A DNA stretch of 64,000 nucleotides from an uncultured Gemmiger sp. (GCA_944388215.1 CALXHT010000003.1:1-64000), one strand, 5' to 3'. Shown: positions 9,153 to 18,444, counted from the stretch's first letter. Notes: generated by a model from the letters alone, not told the origin. Program-made: numbers and translations.

Positions 9153-9848
9153 TCAGAACAACTTGTAAAATGCAATGTACTTGCAACTATAGTCTTTTTC
9201 CTTACGATTCAGGAACAGTTCCAGCAGAACTAAGCACCACAGGCCATAATTTCCGACCAAACGATAAAGAAAGTCCAAAAGTCCCGGCAAAAGTTTGCAC
9301 GTCTTTTTGACCTTCCACAGCATCCGCTGCAGGGGCAGCAACAACAGCCGCTCATAGAGCTGATGAGCCCAATATCCATTGCTGGTAAAATGCAGGAGGT
9401 TGGGATTGAAAAAGTATTCCTCTATACATATTCAGGGAAACGGCTTGCGCTCTTTCCGGCTGCAGATTTTCTTTTTCTCCAATAATTCGGCGCACCAACT
9501 GATAAAGCAACACACCGCACAAGAAATTCAGACATAACGGCCAGATCTGCATCCAGCGATCATAAAATTCTCGTGTCATGCCAAAGATTTTACTGGCGAA
9601 ATAATGAATCAGAAAAGCAATGGGCGGAAACGATGTGTATGTTGCATCGTATTTATTTACCGACACCTGCTCCAAGCCCAGACCAATCACCAAAGCGTAA
9701 TGGTGAACTGCAGGAGGGCGTTCATCCCAGATCTGTGCGACAGATCGATTGTGATCGCTGCATTCCATATTTGTGAAACTATTCAGTTCCGGACTCCAAT
9801 AGCCTTTATCAAAAGGTGCATTTTAAAAACACGCGTCTGTTTTTTCAT
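9153..9848 (-). pseudogene. decayed GT-C/GT39-like membrane glycosyltransferase fragment
   Basis: Starting at the ATG at 9848 (MKKQTRVFKMHLLIKAIGV, weak GGGGAAGA site), the frame is lost near 9790 and continues in another frame with the transferase-like sequence ATYTSFPPIAFLIHYFASKIFG and a membrane segment. It shifts again near 9420, and resumes as EYFFNPNLLHFTSNGYWAHQ through to a stop at 9153. At least two frameshifts and a length of about 230 codons show a broken remnant. The pattern Tyr-x-x-x-Pro-Pro followed by a membrane helix and FxxKIFG recalls lipid-linked-sugar transferases of the GT39/ArnT group. The 230 bases after it hold nothing recognisable. Confidence 0.6.
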
Positions 9849-9904
9849 ATCGGATCTTCCCCCAGTCAGCTAATTCTCCCTCCCCTTTTTCATATTCCAC
9901 AAAT

Positions 9905-10834
9905 TTATTTCTGAATTTTTTCAATACTTTCCACCAGGTATTTCTGATGGCGGAAGACTAAGTCAACCAGCAGAGAAAGGTACTTGATCACGATAGTCAG
10001 CACGCCGAACATCCCCATAAATCCCACCGTAAGCACGAACATGGTGGTAGTCCACCCAGCCACGGGATACCCCGTGGCAAAAATGACCAGTGTATATACC
10101 AATTCCACCAGCGCCAACAGCAGCAGGCAGATCGTAAGACTCGCACTGACCTTGAACCCGGCATCGGTGTACAGGGCCAGACTTTCCACCGCCAGATTGA
10201 ACCGTCCGCCGTGCTTCCTGGACAGTTTTCCCGCGTACTCCAGGTCGGTCATTTTCAAGCCGGAAGCCGCATAGGCCGCTTTGCGGTAGGGCATATGGGC
10301 GCTGGTGGAATGGACACGGTTCATGGCACGGCGGCTGACCAGGCGGAAGGCATCGGTGCGCAGCTTATACACGCTGTGGAAGTTCGCATTGAATATCTTA
10401 TAGAACAGGCTGCTGCCATCCCGCACATTGTTGGGGCAGACAGATACGATGTCACTCCCCTGCAGTGCGGTTTCGTAGGCCTGGAACACAAAAGAGACCG
10501 GGTACGTCACCTCGGTGGAGTCGAATTCATAGACATAGTCGCCGATGGAGGCATCCAGACCCGCGTTCATGGAATTTTCCAGGCCATGATACAGGCTCAT
10601 GTGCAAAATAGTCAGCGGCATGGGCTGTTCTTTTCCCCACTGGCGCAGCAATTCAACGGTATTGTCGGTACAGGCATCGTCCACCGCAATGATTTCGTAC
10701 TGCTTGAAGTGTTCCCCCAGCTGCTCGGAAAGCATCTTGCAGAACTCTGCCGCTCGCGCACCATCATTATGGAGATATACAACCGCCGAAATAAAGTTTT
10801 TTTCCTTATTGATTTCCGAATTTTGATTCATCAT
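9905..10834 (-). CDS. membrane-anchored family 2 glycosyltransferase
   Basis: A 309-residue GT-A transferase. The N-terminal nucleotide-sugar domain has AVDDACTDNT (nucleotide site) and, in place of the usual DxD, YEFDSTEVTYP. Two membrane segments near the C-terminus (about residues 228-250 and 262-290) resemble DPM1/GtrB-type enzymes that load sugars on polyprenyl phosphate. The N-terminus is unusually diverged (ISAVVYLHNDGARAAEF). It lies 52 bases downstream of the FAD oxidoreductase in the cargo operon. A GTGAGG site precedes tandem ATG codons. The sugar cannot be predicted. Confidence 0.75.
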   Translation of the reverse strand: MMNQNSEINKEKNFISAVVYLHNDGARAAEFCKMLSEQLGEHFKQYEIIAVDDACTDNTVELLRQWGKEQPMPLTILHMSLYHGLENSMNAGLDASIGDYVYEFDSTEVTYPVSFVFQAYETALQGSDIVSVCPNNVRDGSSLFYKIFNANFHSVYKLRTDAFRLVSRRAMNRVHSTSAHMPYRKAAYAASGLKMTDLEYAGKLSRKHGGRFNLAVESLALYTDAGFKVSASLTICLLLLALVELVYTLVIFATGYPVAGWTTTMFVLTVGFMGMFGVLTIVIKYLSLLVDLVFRHQKYLVESIEKIQK

Positions 10835-10886
10835 GTTTTCCTCACCTTACAGACCGGTATTTTCGAAACAGCTTATCTTCGGGACT

Positions 10887-12005
10887 TCAGACTCCCAGAA
10901 CCTCGTCCAGATCATACACAGTATTGATCTTGCCGGACAGGACGCTGACCAGTTTCGGTTCCTCATTCATCACCCGGATGACCGTCGGCCGCGAGTCATC
11001 GATCTCGCTGGCTTTCAGAATCGGCTTCATGCTGAACAGACTGCTGTGATAGGAAAAACCGTATTCTTGCTTCAAATATTTGCGCGCCAGGCGGCTCATA
11101 TAGGGCCAGGCACTGACAGGCTTGGCCGGGCACTCATTGCAGTTGTACAGGTTTCCGGGCGCACACTTGCCACCGCTTTCCTTCTGACAGGGGAAGGTCG
11201 CCACGCTGTCGTAGCTGGTTTCGTGGGGGGTAAAGGTCACGCTGGTCAGGCTGTGCAGACCAGTCTGTCCGAAGGGCATCAGGCTGAAAAACGGTCCGTC
11301 CATAACCGTAATGCCAACGCCTTTCAACTTTTCATTCACAGTGCACAGAATGATCTCGCACTTTTCGTACTTGATACCAAATGTAGGCAATCCCAACATG
11401 GTATGTACATCGTTTACACCCGCATAAGTAGCGTTCAGAATATATGGTGCCTCCGCTGTAATATGTCCCGCAGTGACCCGCCAGCAATCGCCAAGCTGTT
11501 CAATTTTTTCTGGCCGATGGTTATAAAGGATCGTCACATTAGGCAATGCCGCGATTTTTTCCAAAAACCATCGCTTCAATACCTGCGCATCATAGGTATA
11601 CTCCGTAGTCAGGAAAGCTCCGTCACAAAGCCCTTTATTAAAATACTTTTCGGGAGGCACCTCGTCGCAGCGGATTTCTGCGGCAGCGCAAAATTTCCGA
11701 AACTCTGCCGCATTGGTCCAGGAAAAATGCTGGCTTGTCGCATAAACCTGGTCAAATTTTGTGTGCAGGCAGAAGGAATAATCTTTGCAAAAGCGCTCAA
11801 AATAGTGTGCACTTTTAATAGCAGTGGAGTAACTTCTTGGATAATGATACCCCATGTGGACTCGCGCTTGATTTATATAGGTTGCCCGCATAAACGGTGC
11901 TGGGTCTCGTTCCAAAACCAGAACCCGCTGACCAGCACTTCCACATTTTTCTGCGGCGTACATGCCATACAGGCCTGCACCAAAAATAATCTTATCGTAA
12001 GTCAT
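10887..12005 (-). CDS. FAD-dependent oxidoreductase of the glycan cargo
   Basis: About 372 residues. The N-terminal Rossmann motif is IIFGAGLYGMYAAEKC followed by VLVLERD, typical of DAO-type FAD oxidoreductases. The next block (NQARVHMGYHYPRS) is shared by a subgroup found in polysaccharide clusters. A Cys-rich insert near residues 296-312 (CQKESGGKCAPGNLYNCNEC) has the spacing of a possible metal site. I start at the ATG at 12005 (GGAAAGGA upstream) rather than the longer frame, because the Rossmann strand then begins four residues in. It overlaps the upstream gene by 14 bases. Oxidation or ring rearrangement of a sugar or lipid intermediate is plausible but not shown. Confidence 0.75.
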   Translation of the reverse strand: MTYDKIIFGAGLYGMYAAEKCGSAGQRVLVLERDPAPFMRATYINQARVHMGYHYPRSYSTAIKSAHYFERFCKDYSFCLHTKFDQVYATSQHFSWTNAAEFRKFCAAAEIRCDEVPPEKYFNKGLCDGAFLTTEYTYDAQVLKRWFLEKIAALPNVTILYNHRPEKIEQLGDCWRVTAGHITAEAPYILNATYAGVNDVHTMLGLPTFGIKYEKCEIILCTVNEKLKGVGITVMDGPFFSLMPFGQTGLHSLTSVTFTPHETSYDSVATFPCQKESGGKCAPGNLYNCNECPAKPVSAWPYMSRLARKYLKQEYGFSYHSSLFSMKPILKASEIDDSRPTVIRVMNEEPKLVSVLSGKINTVYDLDEVLGV

Positions 12006-13362
12006 TAGATTCGCTTCCTTTCCGAAGACTATAACTATACGTTGAGCAGAACTGTAAAAACAGGAAAAATACAATATAGGCATACGGCAATGCGCTGACC
12101 ATGGTTCGCATATACTCTCCGCACGTCACAAAATACGTCAAAAAAGTCGTGCAGGTCATCGCCGAGAAAAATAGCATATGAATCCAAGGCAGACTACGTC
12201 TGCGCACCCATGCCACCACCATAGCCAATCCTTCCAGCACCGTAACCAGTAAAACCTGCATAACGGATACAGTGCCGAACAGTCCCATCTGCACATAATA
12301 AAGCTTACAGATGATGCCCGACTTTTGAAGCCCTTCCGTCACATGGCTAAGCCCCAAGGCGTATCCAACAAATCGGCTTTGTAAATCATTTACCGCCGTA
12401 TCTATTGTATCCCGCAAATACTGCGACAAATGTCGGGCAAAATAGTTTTTGGTGGTACGCCCAATTCTCTCATTTCCAAATCGCTCTACCGCTGTCACAG
12501 AGCTGTCCCAGCTGCTCGCGCCCTGTTCCAGCTCTTCTTGCAGAAATTGCGCAACCTCTGCATCATCCAGTTCCGGGTAATACCCTCTGTCTATACAAAT
12601 CACAAGATCTTGCCTTGGTGTGGCATCCGTCAAGGAAAAAACGCCAAATTGCCGCTCAAATTGCCAACTGTACCCCAGCAAAAGCAACACGGTAACGCCA
12701 ATTCCCGCTCCTAAGAAGAGAATCGTTTTCCTTTCTTGGGAATCTGCAGGAAAAAACCATTTCAAAATACAGAATACCGTCAGCAGAGCCAAATAAACCA
12801 TAAACTGTGGCCGCAAAAAAATCAACAGTACAGTCACAGCCAAACCACCCATGGCATAAGCGAACTCTCGCTTTTTCAGATATCGGATCATCAAATAAAG
12901 AAACAACACTGTGCCAGACAAAGAGAACGACTCTGTCAGTATACAAGAGTCCCACCCCACAACACCCGGCGACACACCATAAAGCAGAACCCCAATCTGT
13001 TTCCAGGGTGCTCCAATCTCTATCATTGACAAGATTTTAGCAAAAAGGATCAACGTGCCCAACGACAGAAGCATTTGAATGGCAACAGCTGCCGACAAAA
13101 AACGGGTTCCGAAAATCCACTCCAGCAAATCCAGAAACATTCCATATAAAGGCGGACGACCATTGATCATCTGCCCTTGAAACAGTGCCGCCGTGTCAAA
13201 AGCAATATAATCCCGGCTATCGTTTGTGATCAATCCCGGCGCCTGTACCGCACTCCAGCCCAAGCGACTAAAGATAATTATCACAATAATACATCCCCAG
13301 CTATCAGGAGTTATTTCCGCATAATTGTTTTCTCGTTTCCTGTATCCTGAGTGTTTTTTCAT
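11992..13362 (-). CDS. polytopic membrane protein, GT-C-like glycosyltransferase candidate
   Basis: About 456 residues with some ten membrane segments. After the first segment comes NDSRDYIAFDTAALFQGQMI and then GRPPLYGMFLDLLEWIFG. This layout (acidic outside loop, then an R-P-P-L-Y turn before the next helix) matches GT-C-fold transferases using lipid-linked sugars. A soluble loop at about 245-330 is rich in acidic residues. The start at 13362 overlaps the previous stop (ATGA) and follows AGGTGG. Flippase or polymerase (Wzx/Wzy) roles are alternatives, but the loop pattern fits GT-C better. Confidence 0.6.
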   Translation of the reverse strand: MKKHSGYRKRENNYAEITPDSWGCIIVIIIFSRLGWSAVQAPGLITNDSRDYIAFDTAALFQGQMINGRPPLYGMFLDLLEWIFGTRFLSAAVAIQMLLSLGTLILFAKILSMIEIGAPWKQIGVLLYGVSPGVVGWDSCILTESFSLSGTVLFLYLMIRYLKKREFAYAMGGLAVTVLLIFLRPQFMVYLALLTVFCILKWFFPADSQERKTILFLGAGIGVTVLLLLGYSWQFERQFGVFSLTDATPRQDLVICIDRGYYPELDDAEVAQFLQEELEQGASSWDSSVTAVERFGNERIGRTTKNYFARHLSQYLRDTIDTAVNDLQSRFVGYALGLSHVTEGLQKSGIICKLYYVQMGLFGTVSVMQVLLVTVLEGLAMVVAWVRRRSLPWIHMLFFSAMTCTTFLTYFVTCGEYMRTMVSALPYAYIVFFLFLQFCSTYSYSLRKGSESNDLR

Positions 13363-15710
13363 TTTACCACCTGAATGCAATTATTTCCATTCAAAAGGCC
13401 TTCTGCTATAACCTTGTTACAATCTATCGTCACACATATATTAGATTTCTTATATTGAACACTTTCTACCTCTATGGTTTGATTCCCAAACAACAATGCT
13501 TTGGCTTCTCTTATTGCATTTACATTGCGTACCGTATTGGGAAAACATACTATAGCATTCTTTGTACTATTTGCATCTATTACAGCATCAGTAACGAAGT
13601 TTTCGAACACCGTAAATATTTTATTGCAGTAAACGTCTTCCAATTCCAGTTTTGTTGAACTCTTAGGTTGGCTTGTTACTGTAACCTCCCCATACCCATT
13701 GGTTATTTCAACCGAAATTGTCGTATCACTTCCTGAGGGCAAATTTATTTGATCCAATGCTTTTACTTCCAAAACATTGCTCAAATTCATAATTTTATTA
13801 TAAATATTGGGTGCCCCAATCTCCTCCTTCCAGTTTTCTTCTATAGCTTCCTCACTCATTTTTTCATAGGAAGTGTTGGCAATATTTATAAGCGACGCAA
13901 ACATTAGTTTCCCTCGCAAGCTATTCTCCGGAATAGCCGAGCAATTCACATGAACATCTGCAAAACCATTCAACGATTCGTCACCTGTCACAATGATCTT
14001 ACTTACAGAATCGTTTTCTACCACAACCTCAACATCCACTTCCGTTCCGGGCAGAACAAAGGATTGATTCGAAGTATTTTTCTCCCAGAACACTTCGTAT
14101 TCATTGCTGAAAACCGGATGGTAATTTTCGTACAGGTCTTGATACAAAAACCAGTTTGCCGCACTGACCCAGTACTCCCAAGCGTTATATTCCCGCTTGA
14201 TGGTAGCCACATAGTCAAAATCGCCCGCATCAAAAACTTCCTTGTATTCTGCACGAGCATCATCACCCAGTACATGAATAATGTAGTCATATCCAGAAGG
14301 CTGGAACTGACCCATATCTGCTTCCAGCGCACTGGAATAAGTAGAAAAGACTGTCTTTCCGTCCAAAAATGCTTCCGCATCTTTGATAGAAGCCGCGAGC
14401 GACTTCATGTAACCACCCAAATTAGGAAAATATTCCCCGCGCCCCTTATCCAGCAATACCAAAGTCGTGTCCATTCCCACCGAACAAATCCATGCCGTTG
14501 CCAAAAAAGCAGTGCCATACTGCAGCAAAGAAATGTTGCGGGCGTTGTCCTTTGTGTTTTCCATACGATGCATTACAAAACGCATCACCTCATACAGGAT
14601 GGTCAACCCCAAAATCAGGAAAGCCATCTCATGCAGAATCCCCCCCGAAATCAGTTTATATTCATTGGTCGCACAAAAAGCAGTCATGTTCAGTACGGCC
14701 GGAATACCAAACCGATGCAGTGCGTAGCCATCCCCTTTTCGCCGCATAATCAAAACCAGGTATACAAGCACCAATCCCGCTTGCAGCAACGAATAGAAGT
14801 TAAAATCCACATCATACAAAAAGAAACTATGGCTGCTGATATAATACCAGCTTTGGTAACCACCTGTTCCGAAAGTAGCTTTGAGCCAGCTCACCAAATT
14901 ACCGCGAGTCACAATCGTAACAAACAGGCACAGGGCCACTGCACTGGCTACAAAATACGCCGCCATGTGCTGTAATACCAACAGGATTTTTCTGGTTCTG
15001 GCCAGCGCAAATACACCTACCATCAGACCAAAGCAAAGCCAGCTGCTAATACCGTAATCGTTGGAATGCGTAAAAACACAACCGCCACATACACCACAAA
15101 GAGCCGCCAAAAGCAGCTCTTTCCGCGAGGCTTTCATCCTACTAAAAAGTTTAAATTTCTGAATCAGAAATTTTCCCAGAAGCAGGACCGACACAAAAAG
15201 GACTGGCGCCACACCGCGAATCATTCTGGCAGAATTTCCCGGCACAATCACGCTTTTTAGCAGAGAAAATGCATTATCGTATTCAGGCACAGCCCCATCA
15301 ATCAGCAACACCGCCACCAAGACAAACAGCGTTGCACACAGGCCCAGACGCTTGTCCCCCAACAATGTATTCGCCAACACCAGTGAGACAAGAACAGCCG
15401 CTCCTATCGAAAGGAAAGTAAATGCCGAAAGGCTGGCTGCATAATCACCACCCCACAGCATTGTGAACAAACTTCCCCACAACAGATGCCCTATTCCCAG
15501 ATAGTCATTGAAATCTTTATACGGTATTTGACCAGATAAAAATCTTCTAATGGGATTATAGTTTTGGTAGGTCCCATTAATAGGGATGAAATCCAGATAC
15601 TCTTGTGCACGCAGCGCATGAACAACACAGATCCCCAACAAAAGCACCGTTCCCGCAATAAACCAGAACTGCGACCAACCAATTTTCCTTTTTTCTAACG
15701 TATGTTTCAT
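13359..15710 (-). CDS. large membrane protein with outside C-terminal domain, GT-C-like
   Basis: 783 residues. The first half has about eleven membrane segments. Its first outside loop has IPINGTYQNYNPIRRFLSGQ and IPYKDFNDYLGIGHLLWG, resembling the first loop of GT-C transferases. The second half (from about residue 430) is soluble, beginning with YFPNLGGYMKSLAASIKDAE and including a YDYVATIKREYNAW stretch, and ends in a beta-rich domain with many Asn/Ser/Val. The architecture recalls chromosomal DUF6311-like proteins such as 58676-60700. Substrate and product are unknown. It overlaps the next gene by four bases. Confidence 0.6.
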   Translation of the reverse strand: MKHTLEKRKIGWSQFWFIAGTVLLLGICVVHALRAQEYLDFIPINGTYQNYNPIRRFLSGQIPYKDFNDYLGIGHLLWGSLFTMLWGGDYAASLSAFTFLSIGAAVLVSLVLANTLLGDKRLGLCATLFVLVAVLLIDGAVPEYDNAFSLLKSVIVPGNSARMIRGVAPVLFVSVLLLGKFLIQKFKLFSRMKASRKELLLAALCGVCGGCVFTHSNDYGISSWLCFGLMVGVFALARTRKILLVLQHMAAYFVASAVALCLFVTIVTRGNLVSWLKATFGTGGYQSWYYISSHSFFLYDVDFNFYSLLQAGLVLVYLVLIMRRKGDGYALHRFGIPAVLNMTAFCATNEYKLISGGILHEMAFLILGLTILYEVMRFVMHRMENTKDNARNISLLQYGTAFLATAWICSVGMDTTLVLLDKGRGEYFPNLGGYMKSLAASIKDAEAFLDGKTVFSTYSSALEADMGQFQPSGYDYIIHVLGDDARAEYKEVFDAGDFDYVATIKREYNAWEYWVSAANWFLYQDLYENYHPVFSNEYEVFWEKNTSNQSFVLPGTEVDVEVVVENDSVSKIIVTGDESLNGFADVHVNCSAIPENSLRGKLMFASLINIANTSYEKMSEEAIEENWKEEIGAPNIYNKIMNLSNVLEVKALDQINLPSGSDTTISVEITNGYGEVTVTSQPKSSTKLELEDVYCNKIFTVFENFVTDAVIDANSTKNAIVCFPNTVRNVNAIREAKALLFGNQTIEVESVQYKKSNICVTIDCNKVIAEGLLNGNNCIQVVK

Positions 15711-15742
15711 CTTCGTCTTCTGATATGCCTTTCCTCGCTTCG

Positions 15743-16543
15743 TTATGGATTATATTTTCCCAAGATTGCCTGAATCAGGACCGACATCAAATTGCTGTTA
15801 CCCTTGATCCCGCTAATTTTCGTGGGAACCTTACCTGCCGCAGGGTAAGCCCTTGTAACCGGCACCTCACAAGCTTTCATGCCCAGCTGGGTAGCGCGAA
15901 TGCTTAAATAAGCCAACAGTTCATAGCCAACAAACAGATCCCGAAGCGGACACACCTGCGGATGATTCAAATATTTCATGCTGTATGCCCGGTATGCATT
16001 GGTAGTATCTGTAAACCACTGGCGCGCTCCCAAACTAATCAGCGGCGCATGAATCAACCGAACTGCCACATACCGAACAATCGGTGTGTTGATGGCATGT
16101 CCTCCACGAATAAAGCGGCTTCCCTGTACCAGATCGTACCCCGCCTTCAGTTTTTCAATAAATGCCGGAACATCCTCAATAGAATCTTTATTATTTCCGT
16201 CGATAGTCAACACACCTTTATACCCACGTTTCTGCGCGAAATAAATTCCCATCCGCAACTGTGCCCCCTGTTTTCCAGGACCAGTTTTTGTAAGTAGAGT
16301 GTTAACTCCAAGTGCCTTCAGACCTTCCGCCTCCATACTGCCATCTGTGGAACCTCCATCGCAGATAACAATATCGCACATCTCATGAACTCCATAGCTT
16401 TGTGCACGCTTCAGTTCTTCTAAAATTCGGTTTCCTTCGTTGATTACGGGGATAAGCAAACAATATTCGCTCAATCTGCCTGAAAATTCATCCGCCTTGT
16501 ACGCAGGGACCCCCATCACATCATTTACCGTATATTCCACCAT
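15743..16543 (-). CDS. GT2 transferase, dolichyl-phosphate-sugar synthase type
   Basis: 266 residues of soluble GT-A fold. The motifs LLIPVINEGNRILEEL, VICDGGSTDGSM and LTIDGNNKDSIEDVP match polyprenyl-phosphate mannose/glucose synthases, and SRFIRGG is the usual acceptor-loop motif. It has no C-terminal membrane segments. It probably makes a polyprenyl-phosphate sugar donor for the GT-C-like membrane proteins encoded next in the operon. An AGGAGG site precedes the start. It follows the SDR gene by 51 bases. Confidence 0.82.
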   Translation of the reverse strand: MVEYTVNDVMGVPAYKADEFSGRLSEYCLLIPVINEGNRILEELKRAQSYGVHEMCDIVICDGGSTDGSMEAEGLKALGVNTLLTKTGPGKQGAQLRMGIYFAQKRGYKGVLTIDGNNKDSIEDVPAFIEKLKAGYDLVQGSRFIRGGHAINTPIVRYVAVRLIHAPLISLGARQWFTDTTNAYRAYSMKYLNHPQVCPLRDLFVGYELLAYLSIRATQLGMKACEVPVTRAYPAAGKVPTKISGIKGNSNLMSVLIQAILGKYNP

Positions 16544-16594
16544 ACAAACCTCCTATAACCTCCCATGGATTACTATATTATCCTGCAAGCCTTG

Positions 16595-17521
16595 TCAAAC
16601 TTTCCACTGCTGTAGGAAGTTCAAAATATCATGCAATTCCTGTTCCTCAGTACACAGATAATTTCCTTGCCCCCCTAACAGTTCCGAATAGTGGCTGCGC
16701 AAGTCATACTGAAGCGGTGTTTTGGTCAGTTCATTATGCCAATTCCTCCCCGGATTCACATAATCATACACCTTTTTTGCTGTAATCGGAGGCGTACACA
16801 AATGCAGCATTTTCACATGCGCAGAGAAAGCCGTTTGGATATCGTTCCATAAACGGTGCAACGGATAGAACTGATATTTGCTGCGTGAATCTGTAAAAGA
16901 GAGCGCATTAAATGGATTGTGCGCGAAAAAATTTCGCAGAGCCTGGTCGTCCGCTTTCCGTGTCAGCTTATAAAAGCCTCTATCTGCAGGAGCGTATCCC
17001 TCCCTCACCAGCTGAGACTGCTGGCAAAGTTCCTGATATTTAGCCTCTGTAAGCATGTTAGGCGTAATCTGATGCATATCAAACAGGAAATTTTTTTTGA
17101 GCCCCACACCATACAATGCGGGCAAGCGTACAATCAAAGCGTCAGGAAAATCTTCGCGCACCCATTTTTCCAACTGGAGTCTATTTCTGCCGTAAGCTGG
17201 CAGTCCTTCCATATCCGGTTCATCTTCCTCATATTTTCCCCTGCTGTCTCCGTATACCGCAATGCTAGAAATCAAAACCAGATTTTCAGGGGCAATCCGT
17301 CGGATATTTTCTCTGGCAACACGCATGATCGCGAGATCTTTTTCGGGATCAGCGTTAGCCAAGAACATCGCTGCTGGCACACCTGCATATACGCAGAAAT
17401 GTGGCCGAGAATCATAATATTCCTGTACATTTTTACTGTGACAAGTACCGAAAAATTCATGGCTTTTCTGTAAATTCCCTCCCACGAATCCTGTAGACCC
17501 TACCAACAAATCTTTTTTCAT
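16595..17521 (-). CDS. SDR-family nucleotide-sugar epimerase/reductase-like protein
   Basis: About 308 residues. The N-terminal Rossmann motif is VGSTGFVGGNLQ, a Gly-x-x-Gly-x-x-Gly variant. The catalytic region has LISSIAVYGDSRG and, about 30 residues on, YGRNRLQLEKW, giving a Tyr but Arg-Asn-Arg in place of the usual Lys, so catalysis may be altered. It is the first gene of the cargo operon. I begin at the ATG at 17521 (GGGGTGG site). Extended SDRs in such clusters make or modify a nucleotide sugar; this one may instead act as a binding or structural protein. Confidence 0.7.
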   Translation of the reverse strand: MKKDLLVGSTGFVGGNLQKSHEFFGTCHSKNVQEYYDSRPHFCVYAGVPAAMFLANADPEKDLAIMRVARENIRRIAPENLVLISSIAVYGDSRGKYEEDEPDMEGLPAYGRNRLQLEKWVREDFPDALIVRLPALYGVGLKKNFLFDMHQITPNMLTEAKYQELCQQSQLVREGYAPADRGFYKLTRKADDQALRNFFAHNPFNALSFTDSRSKYQFYPLHRLWNDIQTAFSAHVKMLHLCTPPITAKKVYDYVNPGRNWHNELTKTPLQYDLRSHYSELLGGQGNYLCTEEQELHDILNFLQQWKV

Positions 17522-18160
17522 ACATTCCACCCCATCTTTTCCCAATTCCTAATTTAAAATCACAAGCACAGGCAATCTTCATAACACTATAACGAGCTGC
17601 CAAAAGTTCCGACATATTCAAACCTTGAACAATTTAATATACGAATAAAAGCCCTTTTTACAGTAAAAACAAACTTCTCCATTTTTAATATCAGTAATTA
17701 TATCATAGCCAATTGCATTTATCCACCATTTTTCCCATTTTCACAACGTTAGTTACAACCATTTACTATTATAAAATTTATAAATAGCGATAACAATGCA
17801 CGTTTCAATCATATTTTTACGAAACATTTAGGGCAATACCGCATAATGCAAAACAAACCCAATATGATATACCATTCTCAGGATAAGCAAATGAGTTTGT
17901 CCACTCTGAACTATAGTCTTATCCAGATGCGGATGAAGAAAAAAGAATATCTCACACAGATGGACCTCATCATTCCGTGAGGAAAATGTTTTTCCTTCAT
18001 ACATTTGTGTTATTACAAAAGAGAACGCGGCATAAGCCCTACAATCTGGAACGAACGTTCCGAATCCATAACACTCGTGTGCATAAAACGCAAGCTTGTG
18101 TCAAATTGCTGTCTGTTACATTAAATCCCATACTGCACACACAAGGAGGGTTGGCTAAAC
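17522..18160. other. AT-rich divergent control region of the element
   Basis: Over 600 bases with no plausible gene, between the minus-strand glycan operon and the plus-strand accessory block. It must hold the promoters of both, but no -35/-10 pair is good enough to name. The clearest site is the SOS-type box at 18048-18061. The region 17620-17870 is very AT-rich. Confidence 0.55.
18048..18061 (+). promoter_or_regulatory. LexA (DinR)-type SOS box
   Basis: GGAACGAACGTTCC fits the Gram-positive LexA consensus CGAAC-RNRY-GTTCG at GAAC-GAAC-GTTC, including the purine-N-purine-pyrimidine centre. It lies about 150 bases before the excisionase-like HTH gene and 3 bases after a TACAAT that could be a -10. 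It suggests DNA-damage induction of the element's excision or accessory genes. Confidence 0.6.
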
Positions 18161-18211
18161 ATGTATTTTCTGTTGCTCCCTATGAATGCCTTGATTTACC
18201 CGCAATGCTGA
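18161..18211 (+). CDS. 16-residue leader peptide before the HTH gene
   Basis: The only strong ribosome site here (AAGGAGG at 18143-18149) is eleven bases before this ATG. The frame encodes MYFLLLPMNALIYPQC and stops at 18209-18211, overlapping the ATG of the HTH gene at 18205 in another frame. The HTH gene has no good site of its own, so its translation may depend on ribosomes terminating on this leader. A recent frameshift in a longer HTH gene is the alternative. Confidence 0.4.
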   Translation: MYFLLLPMNALIYPQC

Positions 18212-18366
18212 AGCCAACCGAAGTTGCGGAGTTTTTATGTATACATAAAAATACCGTCTACAAACTGATCCGCCGGGGCGATTTGCCTGCTTTTCGTGTA
18301 GGAAAATCCTGGCGTATTCAACGCAATGACCTTTTCCATTTATTGAACCGATCCGAGTCCGAGTAA
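18205..18366 (+). CDS. excisionase-family helix-turn-helix protein
   Basis: 53 residues forming a single MerR-like winged HTH of the excisionase (HTH_17) type: MLKPTEVAEFLCIHKNTVYK, then IRRGDLPAFRVGKSWRIQRN, the family signature. Such proteins bind att-site arms and steer integrases to excision, or act as small regulators. The frame is open much further upstream, but that part has no family likeness. The SOS box and leader peptide upstream suggest inducible, coupled expression. Downstream lies a hairpin terminator, then the amidoligase cassette. It is far from attL and attR, so a regulatory role is as likely as a direct excision role. Confidence 0.7.
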   Translation: MLKPTEVAEFLCIHKNTVYKLIRRGDLPAFRVGKSWRIQRNDLFHLLNRSESE

Positions 18367-18444
18367 AAATAACTCCCCCCACAACCGTTTCATTTCCCGG
18401 TATGTCTTCAAAAACTTCATAGAGTTTTCCCATATATTATAGGA

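Noticed and set aside
17977..18204. Long N-terminal extension of the HTH protein
   Set aside because: The upstream frame has no ribosome site and no similarity to the family; the SOS box lies inside it.
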